DNA from: Syntrophorhabdaceae bacterium PtaU1.Bin034
GTDB lineage: Bacteria; Desulfobacterota_G; Syntrophorhabdia; Syntrophorhabdales; WCHB1-27
NCBI GenBank assembly: GCA_002067405.1
Contig: MVRP01000041.1
Location: 1-27,648 of the forward strand
Direction of reading: 5' to 3'
DNA length: 27,648 nucleotides
The translations under genes and the position numbers were made by a program. Below, one piece after another: positions 7,990 to 16,725 of this stretch; the stretch's first letter is position 1; each line of letters begins with the position of its first letter. The notes beneath the pieces are model-generated. The model was not told where the DNA came from. It saw only the letters and a list, made by a program, of their open reading frames with translations, and made no database searches.

Positions 7990-9117
7990 ATGTCGAATAC
8001 TGCCCTTGACCGGCTGGTCCCGGAATACATCAAGAACTTTGAGGCGTACATCCCCAGTAAACCCGATGCCGAGTTGATGAAACTTTTCGGCTGCGACCGC
8101 CTTTACCGGCTCAACAACAACGAAAACCCTTTCGGACCGCCTCCTGCCGCCCAGGAAATTATCAGGCGTTTTCCGCCCCCTCGCGCCGGTCTTTACCCGA
8201 GCGGCGATTCATATTACATGCGTCAGAAACTGGCGGAAAAATTCGGGCTTCATCCCGATCAGTTTCTGTTCGGCAACGGGGCAAACGAGGTGATAGCCTT
8301 TGTTATCAAAGCGTTCTGTCAGGAGGGCGACAATATAGTCACCGCGGATAAGACATTTGCGGTCTATGAGTGGGTGGCCGAATTCTCGGGTTTCAATGCC
8401 CGCCTTGTGCCGCTCAAGGAATTCGGCTTTGACGATGAGGCCATGCTCGCAAGTATCGATGGGAGGACGAAGATACTCTTCATCTGCAATCCCAATAATC
8501 CCACGGGAACATACTGGTCCAACAACAAACTCCGCGCATTCCTCGACGCAGTCGCGGGTCGCCAGATCGTGGTGCTGGACGAGGCGTATTTCGAGTTCGT
8601 GGACGAGGAGGATTACCCGGACGGGATGCGACTTCTGTCAGAATATCCCAATCTGGTTGTCTTCCGGACGTTTTCGAAGATGTACGGGCTTGCCGGCCTC
8701 CGGATCGGCTACCTCGCCGGCAGCCTCGATGTGGTCGATATTATCCGGCGCACCTGCGTCGTCTATTCGGTGAATACCGTCGTTCAGGATGCTGCTTTGG
8801 CGGCGCTGGATGACGACGGGCACATCTTTCGGACCCGGGACCTTGTAAAAAGAGAGAAAGCCTATTTAAAGGCGGAAGCGGAGGGCCTTGGGCTGGAAGT
8901 GCAGGCCGGACAGGGATGCTACGTCATGATGAAGCTGCCGATGAGCGATACCCTTGCTTACCGTAAGCTGATGAGCCGGGGGGTCATGATCCGGAGCATG
9001 ACAGGATTCAGATTCCCCAATTGGATCCGGGTCAGCATCGGACATCATGAGGCAATGGAGGCCTTTGTGGAATCGTTGCACGCAATTCTTCGGTCGCCGG
9101 ACCGGGGCGTGGCTTGA
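7990..9117 (+). CDS. HisC-like class I/II PLP aminotransferase
   Basis: A 375-residue fold-type I aminotransferase closest in pattern to histidinol-phosphate aminotransferase. PLP-site features are present: Asn167 in CNPNNPTG, Asp197 and Tyr200 in VLDEAYFEF, and Schiff-base Lys230 in RTFSKMYGLAGLRIGY, followed by the phosphate-binding Arg. The N-terminal substrate motif LNNNENPFGPP is also HisC-like. ATG 7990 lies one base after the preceding stop, so it is probably translated by coupling; no clear ribosome site is visible. No other his genes are in the window, and its partners are a molybdenum hydroxylase and GNAT-like proteins. It may therefore transaminate another substrate; HisC-family enzymes often do. 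Class firm, substrate unknown. Confidence 0.88.
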   Translation: MSNTALDRLVPEYIKNFEAYIPSKPDAELMKLFGCDRLYRLNNNENPFGPPPAAQEIIRRFPPPRAGLYPSGDSYYMRQKLAEKFGLHPDQFLFGNGANEVIAFVIKAFCQEGDNIVTADKTFAVYEWVAEFSGFNARLVPLKEFGFDDEAMLASIDGRTKILFICNPNNPTGTYWSNNKLRAFLDAVAGRQIVVLDEAYFEFVDEEDYPDGMRLLSEYPNLVVFRTFSKMYGLAGLRIGYLAGSLDVVDIIRRTCVVYSVNTVVQDAALAALDDDGHIFRTRDLVKREKAYLKAEAEGLGLEVQAGQGCYVMMKLPMSDTLAYRKLMSRGVMIRSMTGFRFPNWIRVSIGHHEAMEAFVESLHAILRSPDRGVA

Positions 9118-9124
9118 GGAAGTA

Positions 9125-11392
9125 ATGGTGAAGATCGGGCAACCGTTTCCTCGGTACGACGCAAGGCCAAAGGTCACCGGGCAGGAGAAGTACGCGGCCG
9201 ACTATTACGGCCGGGATTTTCTGTGGGCGGGGGCCAAAAGAGCGGGTGTCGCACATGCGCGGTTGAAGCGGGTTGATGCCGCGCATGCGCGACAACTCCC
9301 AGGCGTTGTTGCTGTTCTCACCAGCCTCGATGTGCCGGGCTCGAACAGGCAGGGTATAATCCGTCAGGATCAGCCGGTGCTTGTCGACGAGAAGATACGG
9401 CACGCGGGCGATGCCGTCGCCCTCGTCATTGCGGATGACAGAGAGACGCTGAGGCAGGCAATCGATCTGATTACCCTTGATGTGGAACCGCTCCCCGGTG
9501 TTTTTGACTGGGAAACAGCCCTTTCTCCTGAAGCGCCTCTCGTTCATGAGGATCACTCGACCGGCAACCTGCTCCGGCAGGTGGTGGTGAAGAAAGGGAA
9601 GGGGGAAGAGGGCCTCAATGAGTGCGCCCTAGTGGTTGAGGGATCGTTCGAGGTGTCCAGGCAGGAGCATGCGTTTCTCGAAACACAGGCCGGCTGGGCC
9701 TTTACCGATGACGACGGGACAATCGTGATCGTCGCATCCACCCAGACCCCTTTCAGGGACAGACTGGAACTGACACGGACCTTCGATCTTGACGTGGACA
9801 GGATTCGCGTGATTGCCCCTTATCTGGGCGGCGCCTTCGGCGGAAAAGACGGGATCACCGTGCAGGCGCTCCTCACCCTGGCCGTTCTCCATTCTAATGG
9901 AAAGCCCGTCAAGATGTGGTGGGACCGCGAGGAGAGCTTCCTGGCCGGTGTAAAGCGCCTGCCCGGCCTGATGGATTACCGCCTGGGCGCGGACGCGAAC
10001 GGAGCAATCAAGGCCCTGAGCTGTCGCCTTTACTTCGACAGCGGCGCCTATGCCACCCTTTCTGGAGAGATAATGACTCTCGGCGCGGAACATGCGGGAG
10101 GGGCCTACAATGTACCCGACACTTACATCGAGGGCAACTGTATCTACACCAACAACCCCGTGAGCGGACCTTTCCGCGGCTTTGGCGTCCCGCAGGTGAC
10201 GGCAGCCATTGAGCAGGTTGTTGATGAGCTTGCCGCCAGGCTGGAGATGGATCCCCTGGAATTCAGGATCAGAAATGCCCTGAAACCGGGAGACGAGAAC
10301 TGCATCGGCGTAAGGATGTCCCATTCTACCTCTGTCAGGGAGTGCCTCCTTCAATTGAAAGACCATCCCTACTGGAAAGGACGGAGCGAATGGAAGAGGT
10401 CCGCCGGCGCCTTTAAGCGGCGGGGTGTAGGCCTAGCCTGTCTTTCCCACGCCATGGGATATCCCAAAATAGTGCCGGATCGGGCCGGCGCCAAGATAGA
10501 ATTGACATCCGAAGGCACTTTTCGTGTTTACGCAGGCATTTCCGACATGGGACAGGGCAATGCAAGCACCTACCTTCAGATTACCGGAGAGGTCCTCGGG
10601 CAGGATGAAGCGCATCTGGAGGTCCTCCTTCCCGACACGGCTGCGACCCTTCCGTCGGGTTCGGCCTCCGCAAGCCGCTGCACATACGTTTACGGGAATG
10701 CCCTCGTCGAAGCGGCCGGGCAACTGAGAGAAAGGATTCTCGCAAGGGGATCGGTCTTGCTTGATGTCCCGTCATCCGGCCTCAGCCTTGAGCCTGGCTG
10801 CATCTGTCACGAAAAGACGGGGAGGAGGCTGCCTCTTGCCGACATCTCTATTGCCCTGGGGGACGAAAGGTTTGTGGAACATTACTATACCGCGCCGGTT
10901 GCGCGGGAAAGCTCGGATATTATCTACATGGGCCCCCATGTGCTCTTCTCGTACGGCGCCCATCTGGCGAGAATAGAGGTGGACGAGCTTACCGGCGGCG
11001 TGGAGGTCAAAGACTATCTCGCGGTCACCGACGCGGGGCGGATATTAAATCCTCAAACCTTCGAGCAGCAGGTTCAGGGAGGCATCGCGCAGGGTCTCGG
11101 TTATGCCCTTACCGAAGAATTCGTGGTAAAGGACGGCATTATCGGGACCGCCGGCCTTGCCACCTACACGATCCCGACGGCGCTTGATGTTCCGGATATG
11201 ATCTCTCTCACGGTCGATGCTTTTGAGGAGAGCGGGCCTTTCGGCATGAAGGGCGCCGGAGAGATAGGCATTAACGGACCCCTTCCCGCAGTGGCGAATG
11301 GCGTGGCCGATGCCCTGGGAGTAAGAGCAGGTTCGGCCCCGTTGACCGCCGAGCGGCTGTATTTCGCCATTCACGGAGAGAAGACGGAATGA
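9125..11392 (+). CDS. Xanthine dehydrogenase family molybdopterin-binding (large) subunit
   Basis: Catalytic subunit, 755 residues, of a molybdenum hydroxylase that adds water-derived oxygen to an electron-poor carbon, typically of an N-heterocycle, aldehyde or aromatic thioester. An N-terminal a/b hammerhead domain (about 15-120) precedes the cofactor domains, with GGAFGGK (235-241), FRGFG (350-354), MGQGNASTYLQI and the catalytic base Glu713 in GMKGAGEIG. The start is ATG 9125, which has GAGGA five bases upstream; the frame is open earlier but overlaps the aminotransferase. SRCTYVYGNA, near the active-site region, has a Cys where many relatives have another residue. It lacks the CO dehydrogenase AYRCSFR loop. 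Substrate not assignable; the 2Fe-2S and FAD subunits follow directly. Confidence 0.93.
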   Translation: MVKIGQPFPRYDARPKVTGQEKYAADYYGRDFLWAGAKRAGVAHARLKRVDAAHARQLPGVVAVLTSLDVPGSNRQGIIRQDQPVLVDEKIRHAGDAVALVIADDRETLRQAIDLITLDVEPLPGVFDWETALSPEAPLVHEDHSTGNLLRQVVVKKGKGEEGLNECALVVEGSFEVSRQEHAFLETQAGWAFTDDDGTIVIVASTQTPFRDRLELTRTFDLDVDRIRVIAPYLGGAFGGKDGITVQALLTLAVLHSNGKPVKMWWDREESFLAGVKRLPGLMDYRLGADANGAIKALSCRLYFDSGAYATLSGEIMTLGAEHAGGAYNVPDTYIEGNCIYTNNPVSGPFRGFGVPQVTAAIEQVVDELAARLEMDPLEFRIRNALKPGDENCIGVRMSHSTSVRECLLQLKDHPYWKGRSEWKRSAGAFKRRGVGLACLSHAMGYPKIVPDRAGAKIELTSEGTFRVYAGISDMGQGNASTYLQITGEVLGQDEAHLEVLLPDTAATLPSGSASASRCTYVYGNALVEAAGQLRERILARGSVLLDVPSSGLSLEPGCICHEKTGRRLPLADISIALGDERFVEHYYTAPVARESSDIIYMGPHVLFSYGAHLARIEVDELTGGVEVKDYLAVTDAGRILNPQTFEQQVQGGIAQGLGYALTEEFVVKDGIIGTAGLATYTIPTALDVPDMISLTVDAFEESGPFGMKGAGEIGINGPLPAVANGVADALGVRAGSAPLTAERLYFAIHGEKTE

Positions 11393-11411
11393 AGAGCGAA
11401 GAGGTCAGGAC

Positions 11412-11897
11412 GTGAAAATCTCTTTCGTATTGAACCATAAAGCCATTACCGTTGAAGCCGATCCGTCCCGGAGGGTTGTTGACCTGTTGAGAGAAGATCT
11501 CGGACTGACGGGCACAAAGGAAGGGTGCGGGACCGGAGAGTGCGGCGCATGCACGGTGCTGATCGACGGCGAAACCCGCCTCTCGTGCCTGATGTTTGTT
11601 TCGCAGCTCGAAGGGAGGACCATCCTCACCATTGAAGGGGTGGCGCGGGAAGACGGCGGTGACGGCCTGAGCGACATACAGGAAGCTTTTGTGGACCACG
11701 GGGCAGTCCAGTGCGGATTCTGCACTCCCGGCATGATCCTGGCTGCATCCGATCTGTTGAGAAGGAACCCGCAGCCTGATCGCGTGCAGATAAGGGAGGC
11801 TATAAGCGGCAATCTGTGCCGGTGCACCGGCTATCAGAAGATTGTCGATTCGATAGAAGCGACAAGCACGGCAAGGAGCCGTAAGAAGGAAGAATGA
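11412..11897 (+). CDS. (2Fe-2S)-binding subunit of the molybdenum hydroxylase
   Basis: Small electron-transfer subunit of 161 residues. The plant-ferredoxin-like cluster is ligated by Cys39, Cys44, Cys47 and Cys59 (EGCGTGECGACTV, then LSC). The second cluster in the helical domain uses Cys101, Cys104, Cys136 and Cys138 (QCGFCTPGM, NLCRCTGY). All eight cysteines are present, so it should pass electrons from the molybdenum centre to FAD. GTG 11412 is the start, with GAGG/AGGA just upstream. It sits 19 bp after the large subunit and its TGA overlaps the FAD-subunit ATG. The C-terminal tail (SRKKEE) is short and charged. Confidence 0.95.
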   Translation: MKISFVLNHKAITVEADPSRRVVDLLREDLGLTGTKEGCGTGECGACTVLIDGETRLSCLMFVSQLEGRTILTIEGVAREDGGDGLSDIQEAFVDHGAVQCGFCTPGMILAASDLLRRNPQPDRVQIREAISGNLCRCTGYQKIVDSIEATSTARSRKKEE

Positions 11898-12739
11898 GGG
11901 TATTTTTGCCGGAAACCACTGACGCTCTTTGGGCGCACCTTTGTGAGGAGCCTGAAGCGGCTCTCTACGCCGGCGGCACCGATCTGCTTGTCAAAGTGCG
12001 CAGCGGCCTCGTGAAACCATCTGCGCTGATATGCCTTGAGAGGCTGTCGGAGATCCGGGGCGTACGCGAAGAAGGGGAAGAAATCTTTATCGGTGCATGC
12101 ACCACCCACACGGCCCTCCTGGAAAGCCCCGTCATCGAAAAGCACTTTCCCGTCCTGAAAAAAGCCGTCAGCGTGCTCGGCTCTCCCCCTATTCGTCACA
12201 TGGCGACCATTGGCGGCAATATTTGCACTGCTTCACCTGCCGGCGACACGCTGCCTCCGCTGTACCTCCTTGGCGCTGAGCTGGAGCTGTGGGCACAGGC
12301 AGGCACGAGGCGTGTAGCCCTGGAGCAATTCATCTCGGGTCCGGGAAGGACCGCCATCAGCGGCAACGAAATCCTCGCGGGGGTCCGCCTGAAAAAGGGA
12401 GAGGAATTCAACATCCATCATTTCGAAAAAGTTGGACAGCGAAAGGCGCTCGCAATTTCCATTGCCAGTTTGACTGCGCTTGTTCGTGTCACAAGCTCAG
12501 GCATTATCGAGAAGATAAGGCTCGCGTGGGGAAGCGTAGGGCCCACGATCGTCACATCGAAAGAAGCGGAGAAGGCGCTTACAGGGCTTCCCCTCACGGT
12601 AGAAAGCCTCCGTTGCGCCTTTCCTTTCATTAATGATGCTGTCTCTCCCATCTCCGACATACGGGCGAGCGCGGCGTATCGGAAAGCCGTATCGGCAAAT
12701 CTCGCGCTTCGGCTCGCGCAATACGGGCCTCGTACATGA
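11894..12739 (+). CDS. FAD-binding (medium) subunit of the molybdenum hydroxylase
   Basis: A 281-residue subunit of the CoxM/XdhB type. FAD-binding motifs are AGGTDLL (26-32) and ATIGGNICTASPAGDTLPPL (104-123), followed by the CO-dehydrogenase flavoprotein C-terminal domain (about 170-275). It accepts electrons from the iron-sulfur subunit and hands them to an unidentified acceptor. It lacks the 4Fe-4S insertion that marks the corresponding subunit of 4-hydroxybenzoyl-CoA reductase, which argues against that enzyme. It is linked by 4-bp ATGA overlaps to the genes before and after, a strong sign of equal-ratio translation. The order Mo, FeS, FAD is one of the standard gene orders. Confidence 0.93.
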   Translation: MRVFLPETTDALWAHLCEEPEAALYAGGTDLLVKVRSGLVKPSALICLERLSEIRGVREEGEEIFIGACTTHTALLESPVIEKHFPVLKKAVSVLGSPPIRHMATIGGNICTASPAGDTLPPLYLLGAELELWAQAGTRRVALEQFISGPGRTAISGNEILAGVRLKKGEEFNIHHFEKVGQRKALAISIASLTALVRVTSSGIIEKIRLAWGSVGPTIVTSKEAEKALTGLPLTVESLRCAFPFINDAVSPISDIRASAAYRKAVSANLALRLAQYGPRT

Positions 12740-13950
12740 AGGCGGAGGCGCTGCGCAGCCACAGCCCGGATGCCGGAGAAAAAAGAGAACGGCTTCTTAA
12801 TCCGGGGTTCGTCAGTCTCAACATAGTCTTCCTCTTCGGCTCGGCGGCCATGGCCTCTTTCTTTCACCTGCAGCAGTACCTGGGGTCTATCAAGGTGGCC
12901 CCTTCCTGGGCGGGCTTCATTATAGGCGCCGATTCCCTGGCGGCTTTCTTCCTGCAACCATTTCTTGCACCTTTCCTTCATCCCGGCAATGCCCGCCGGT
13001 GGATGATTGCCGGTCTTGTCGGCATGGCCGCTGCCCTGTTCTCTTACGGGTTTTCGGACAGTCTTTCCGTGCTTATAACGATCCGTATCGTCCAGGGCGC
13101 GGGTTTTGTCTGCTTTGTAGCGGCAATGACGGCAGCCATCGTATCTTATATTCCCCCTTCCATGAGCGGCCAGGCATTCGGCTTTCTTTCATTGATACGG
13201 CTCGTACCGTATGCCCTGGTGCCGCCTGCGGTCGGCTTCGTTATGGCCCGCAATGTGCAGTTCCCCGGTGTTCTTGCCGGATTTGCCGTTCTGATGCTTT
13301 TATCCATTCCCATTGTCCTTCTTGTCGGACCCCGGTCCCACCTCTCCGGTTCTGACAAGGGCGCCGCGACGCCGGGTTTCGAAGGCTTGTTGAAAAGCCT
13401 GCGTAACGGGGCCGTCTGTGCGCTTCTCATGGTGAACATGCTTTTTTACGTGGCCTATACGATAGTCTTTTTCTATATTGCCGGATTCGGACGACATATA
13501 GGCATAGAACGCCCGGAGCTGTTCTTTACCATCGCAACTGCGCTCATGATCGCGGTGCGCCTGTGTGCAAGCCACCTGTTCGACAGGCGGGACAAGTTTT
13601 CTCTGGCGGTCCGGTGCCTGGCCGGCCTTTCCATTGCCTTTCTCGCCCTTATTTATGCACGGGGTTCGGGTTTCTATGCCCTTGCCGTCGCTTTTGGCCT
13701 TGGATGGGGTGTGGTGATGCCCCTTTTAAATGCCCTGGTCTTTGACGTGTCTCTCCCCGCCTTTCGCGGCTTGAATCTGAACCTCACCCTTATTGCCATG
13801 CAGGCTGCGTTCTTTCTTGGCCCTCTCGCCGGCGGCTTTATCCTGGGTGTCTGGAGCTATGCCGCCCTGTTTTGTCTGTGCTTCCTTCTGACCCTCATTG
13901 CTGTTATACTGCTTGAAATAACGGCCATAAAAAGGAGTCGATCCCAATGA
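12736..13950 (+). CDS. Major facilitator superfamily transporter
   Basis: A 404-residue integral membrane protein with about 12 hydrophobic segments, starting near residue 25 after a charged N-terminal tail. The stretch IRIVQGAGFVCFVAAMTAAI resembles the conserved fourth and fifth helices of drug or metabolite exporters, and a polar central loop (about residues 195-215, SHLSGSDKGAATPGFEGL) separates the two six-helix halves. It overlaps both flanking genes by 4 bp. In this setting it probably moves the substrate or product of the molybdenum hydroxylase or acyltransferase, with the exporter-like motif favouring export, but direction and cargo are inference. Confidence 0.9.
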   Translation: MKAEALRSHSPDAGEKRERLLNPGFVSLNIVFLFGSAAMASFFHLQQYLGSIKVAPSWAGFIIGADSLAAFFLQPFLAPFLHPGNARRWMIAGLVGMAAALFSYGFSDSLSVLITIRIVQGAGFVCFVAAMTAAIVSYIPPSMSGQAFGFLSLIRLVPYALVPPAVGFVMARNVQFPGVLAGFAVLMLLSIPIVLLVGPRSHLSGSDKGAATPGFEGLLKSLRNGAVCALLMVNMLFYVAYTIVFFYIAGFGRHIGIERPELFFTIATALMIAVRLCASHLFDRRDKFSLAVRCLAGLSIAFLALIYARGSGFYALAVAFGLGWGVVMPLLNALVFDVSLPAFRGLNLNLTLIAMQAAFFLGPLAGGFILGVWSYAALFCLCFLLTLIAVILLEITAIKRSRSQ

Positions 13951-14972
13951 AATCCGAAAGACCCGGCAGTATCGAGTATTCCCTTGACATCTTTCGTCCC
14001 GAAGACGGCCCCGGGGTCGCCAGGCTTTTCCGCACGGTCTACGGCGAGGGCTACCCCGTGAAACTTGTGTACGACCCTGACGAGTTGACCGCCGCCTTCA
14101 ATTCGAGGGAGAACATCCCCGTGGTGGTTCGGACACCCGATGGAGAGATCATTGCCTACCAGGCCCTCTACCGCTCCGCCCCTAATCCGGACCTTTACGA
14201 GGCGGGTCAGGGTCTGGTATTGCCCGCGTATCGAGGGATTGGTGTGAGCAGGAAGGTGAATCATTATATGTGTGATGAGATGATCCCCGCCCTCGGCATG
14301 GAGGCGGTCTTCGGCGAGGCGGTATGCAACCACACGGCCATGCAGAAATCATGGTCAGACGTAGGGCCTGTCGAGACCGCCCTGGAAGTCGACCTCATGC
14401 CCCGGGAGGCTTATACGGCGGAGAAGAGCGCGTCAGGAAGAGTGGCGACCCTGTCCATGTTTCGCCTCTATCGTGAGCGGGCGCAGGTTGTGTACCTGCC
14501 GGCCCGATATGAGGAGTCACTGAAATACCTGTACTCCACCCCGGGCATCGGGAGGCAGGATGACTTCTTGCCGGGAAAAGAAGGATTGCCGGACAAACCG
14601 TCAGGCCTGGAAATCCAGGTGTTCGATTTTGCCGGGGTTGCCCGGATCATTGTCAACGAGGCGGGAGCGGATTTTGATGACCTGTTTGCCCAAAAGGAGG
14701 CTGAGCTGGCCAAAAGGGGGATGACTGTCTTTCAGGTGTGGCTCAAGCTTGCATGGCCGTTCATTGGCAACGTGGTGGAAATTCTCAGGAACCGAGGCTA
14801 CTTTCTGGGAGGTCTTCTCCCGAGGTGGTTCGGCACCGACGGGATCCTGATGCAGAAAGTGGTCGGACAGCCGAATTGGGACGGTATCCGTCTTTATTCG
14901 GAAAGGGCGGAGAAGATCATGGAGATCGTTCAAAAGGACTGGGCCGAGGCGAGCCGGGCCGTAGCCGTGTAG
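13947..14972 (+). CDS. GNAT-like acyltransferase, paralogue B (two-domain family)
   Basis: A 341-residue protein colinear with the product of 5137-6177. Residues about 12-135 form a GNAT domain with a well-kept acyl-CoA motif, VLPAYRGIGVSRKV (91-104), and the shared FGEAVC (122-127). A second alpha/beta domain ends with GYFLGGLLPRWFGTDGILMQ (284-303). Unlike paralogue A, the RGxGxS turn is intact, so it probably binds acyl-CoA (or acyl-ACP) and transfers the acyl group to an amine. It overlaps the MFS gene by 4 bp and precedes queC by 9 bp. Substrate unknown; its position in a metabolic operon favours a small-molecule rather than a protein target. Confidence 0.78.
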   Translation: MKSERPGSIEYSLDIFRPEDGPGVARLFRTVYGEGYPVKLVYDPDELTAAFNSRENIPVVVRTPDGEIIAYQALYRSAPNPDLYEAGQGLVLPAYRGIGVSRKVNHYMCDEMIPALGMEAVFGEAVCNHTAMQKSWSDVGPVETALEVDLMPREAYTAEKSASGRVATLSMFRLYRERAQVVYLPARYEESLKYLYSTPGIGRQDDFLPGKEGLPDKPSGLEIQVFDFAGVARIIVNEAGADFDDLFAQKEAELAKRGMTVFQVWLKLAWPFIGNVVEILRNRGYFLGGLLPRWFGTDGILMQKVVGQPNWDGIRLYSERAEKIMEIVQKDWAEASRAVAV

Positions 14973-14981
14973 GTTGTTTCC

Positions 14982-15710
14982 ATGAAAGAAGGGCATAAAG
15001 AGGTTCGGGGAGAATCCGGAGTGGTGAAACGGGCCGTCGTGCTGTCGAGCGGAGGCATTGATTCAACGACGGCTATGGCTATTGCCATCCGGCAGGGGTA
15101 TGAGGTCTATAGCCTTACCTTCCGGTACGGCCAGCGTCACGAGATCGAGCTGCGGGCCGCACAAAAGGTCTCGGCCGTTCTCGGGGCCAAAGAGCATATG
15201 GTGGTTGACATCGACCTCGGAAAGATAGGCGGTTCCGCGCTCACCAGCCGCGCTCTCGGCGTTCCAAAAGCGAGAAGCAAAGCCGAAATGGAAAGCGGCA
15301 TACCGGTGACCTATGTGCCTGCCCGCAACACTATTTTCCTTTCCTATGCGCTTGCCTGGGCGGAGGTGCTTGAGGCCTCTCACGTTTTTATCGGGGTAAA
15401 CGTGATCGACTATTCAGGGTATCCCGACTGCCGGCCCGAATACATACAGGCGTTTGAAGCGATGGCGAATCTTGCCATAAAGGCTACAGTGGAAGGGAGA
15501 ATGCGGATCGCCATTGAAACGCCCCTGATCTCGATGACGAAGGCCGAGATCATCCGCCGGGGTGTTGAGCTGGGAATCGATTACGCCATTACCCACAGTT
15601 GTTATGATCCTTCCGGGGACGGACGGGCATGCGGGGTCTGTGACAGTTGCATCCTCAGGAAGAAAGGGTTTCTGGAAGCGGGTATTAAAGACCCCACACG
15701 CTACTTGTGA
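14982..15710 (+). CDS. queC: 7-cyano-7-deazaguanine synthase (QueC)
   Basis: ATP-dependent enzyme converting 7-carboxy-7-deazaguanine to preQ0 in queuosine biosynthesis. The 242-residue product has the PP-loop [10 protein letters not shown] (21-30), [38 protein letters not shown] and a four-Cys zinc site near the C-terminus (Cys207, 217, 220, 223). ATG 14982 is given, but GTG around 15024, just before the conserved [11 protein letters not shown], would give a more typical 228 residues; ribosome-site evidence for either is weak. No queD, queE or queF is present. Its place within a co-directional operon with a purine-type hydroxylase family enzyme may be coincidence or may mean a deazapurine-related product. 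Confidence 0.94.
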   Translation: MKEGHKEVRGESGVVKRAVVLSSGGIDSTTAMAIAIRQGYEVYSLTFRYGQRHEIELRAAQKVSAVLGAKEHMVVDIDLGKIGGSALTSRALGVPKARSKAEMESGIPVTYVPARNTIFLSYALAWAEVLEASHVFIGVNVIDYSGYPDCRPEYIQAFEAMANLAIKATVEGRMRIAIETPLISMTKAEIIRRGVELGIDYAITHSCYDPSGDGRACGVCDSCILRKKGFLEAGIKDPTRYL

Positions 15711-15735
15711 GCGAATAGAGGTCGACAGAGGTGTC

Positions 15736-16725
15736 ATGGGCATTCGAGCTTTTCTTTTGTCTCTTCTGGTCTGTCTGGCTGTAGCGGCGCCGGTCCGTGC
15801 GGAAGAACCGCTGAAAAGAGTGACTTTTCTTCCCCAGTGGAGCCCACAGGCCCAGTTTGCGGGATACTACGTTGCGTACAAGAAGGGGATTTACAGGAAA
15901 TACGGGATAGAGGTGGATATCCTGGCAGGAGGTGCCCATCGGCCTTCAAGCGAGTACCTTGCCAACGGGAATGCCGATTTTGTCACTCTCTGGCTTTCTT
16001 CGGCGCTTCAATCGCGTTCCGGGGGGATAAAGCTGGTAAACATCGGGCAGGTGGTGCAACGCTCGGCCCTCCTGCTTGTCACGAAGAAAACAAGCGGCAT
16101 CACGCGACCCCGGGACATGGACGGCCGGAAGGTGGGCTTGTGGGGTGGTGACTTCGAGATCCAGCCGAAGGCCTTCTTTAGAAAGCAAAAGATAAATGTC
16201 ACCATAGTGCCCCAGTCGTTCTCGGTCAACCTGTTTCTCAGGGGCGGTGTTGATGTGGCCAGCGCCATGTGGTACAACGAGTACCACACCATCCTCAATT
16301 CCGGGGTCAATCCCGAAGAACTGACTGTCTTCTTTTTCCACGAACTTGGCCTCAATTTCCCGGAAGACGGCATATACACCCTTGAAGAAACCCTTCGCCG
16401 TGACCCGGACCTCGCGTGCGCTTTTGTGAAGGCCTCTCTGGAAGGGTGGCTCTACGCCTTTTCCCACCCTGAGGAAGCGGTCGACATCGTGCTCGAATAT
16501 GCGGCAGCCGCGCGGGTTCCCGCGAATAGGGTGCATCAGAGGTGGATGCTTGCAAAAATGAAGGAATTGATCCTCCCGAAGGCAGGGGATGAGGGCACTG
16601 TCGGGGTGCTGAAGCAGTCCGATTTCATGCTCGTCGGCCGGGAGCTGAAGGACGCCGGCCTGATACGGGATATCCCGCCTTTCGAGACGTTCTACCAGGG
16701 ATGCGTGCAGCATGGTTCGAAATAG
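15736..16725 (+). CDS. NMT1/THI5-type ABC transporter substrate-binding protein
   Basis: A 329-residue exported protein with a signal peptide (residues 1-22, MGIRAFLLSLLVCLAVAAPV, cleavage near ARA-EE). The mature part is a type II periplasmic-binding fold of the NMT1/THI5/SsuA group (FLPQWSPQAQFAGYYVAYKKGIY, then VDILAGG, KVGLWGGDF). Relatives bind thiamine precursors, riboflavin, nitrate, sulfonates or taurine. ATG 15736 is preferred: AGAGG five bases upstream, and an immediate signal sequence. No permease or ATPase gene is in the window. Instead the gene overlaps the Cache-HAMP-SpoIIE phosphatase by 14 bp, so it more likely presents a ligand to that sensor than serves in import. This role is inference. 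Confidence 0.88.
   Translation: MGIRAFLLSLLVCLAVAAPVRAEEPLKRVTFLPQWSPQAQFAGYYVAYKKGIYRKYGIEVDILAGGAHRPSSEYLANGNADFVTLWLSSALQSRSGGIKLVNIGQVVQRSALLLVTKKTSGITRPRDMDGRKVGLWGGDFEIQPKAFFRKQKINVTIVPQSFSVNLFLRGGVDVASAMWYNEYHTILNSGVNPEELTVFFFHELGLNFPEDGIYTLEETLRRDPDLACAFVKASLEGWLYAFSHPEEAVDIVLEYAAAARVPANRVHQRWMLAKMKELILPKAGDEGTVGVLKQSDFMLVGRELKDAGLIRDIPPFETFYQGCVQHGSK

Noticed and set aside
9629..10366. A 245-codon minus-strand frame inside the Mo-subunit gene.
   Set aside because: Antisense to a conserved molybdopterin-binding subunit; no ribosome site or recognisable domain.
11894..12739. Possibility that the Mo hydroxylase is 4-hydroxybenzoyl-CoA reductase, as expected in aromatic degraders.
   Set aside because: The FAD subunit is 281 residues and lacks the cysteine-rich 4Fe-4S insertion of that enzyme; no other aromatic-degradation gene is present.
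14982..15710. QueC as part of an anti-phage (Qat-like) system.
   Set aside because: Sequence and length are canonical QueC, and no QatA, QatB or QatD-type gene is adjacent.
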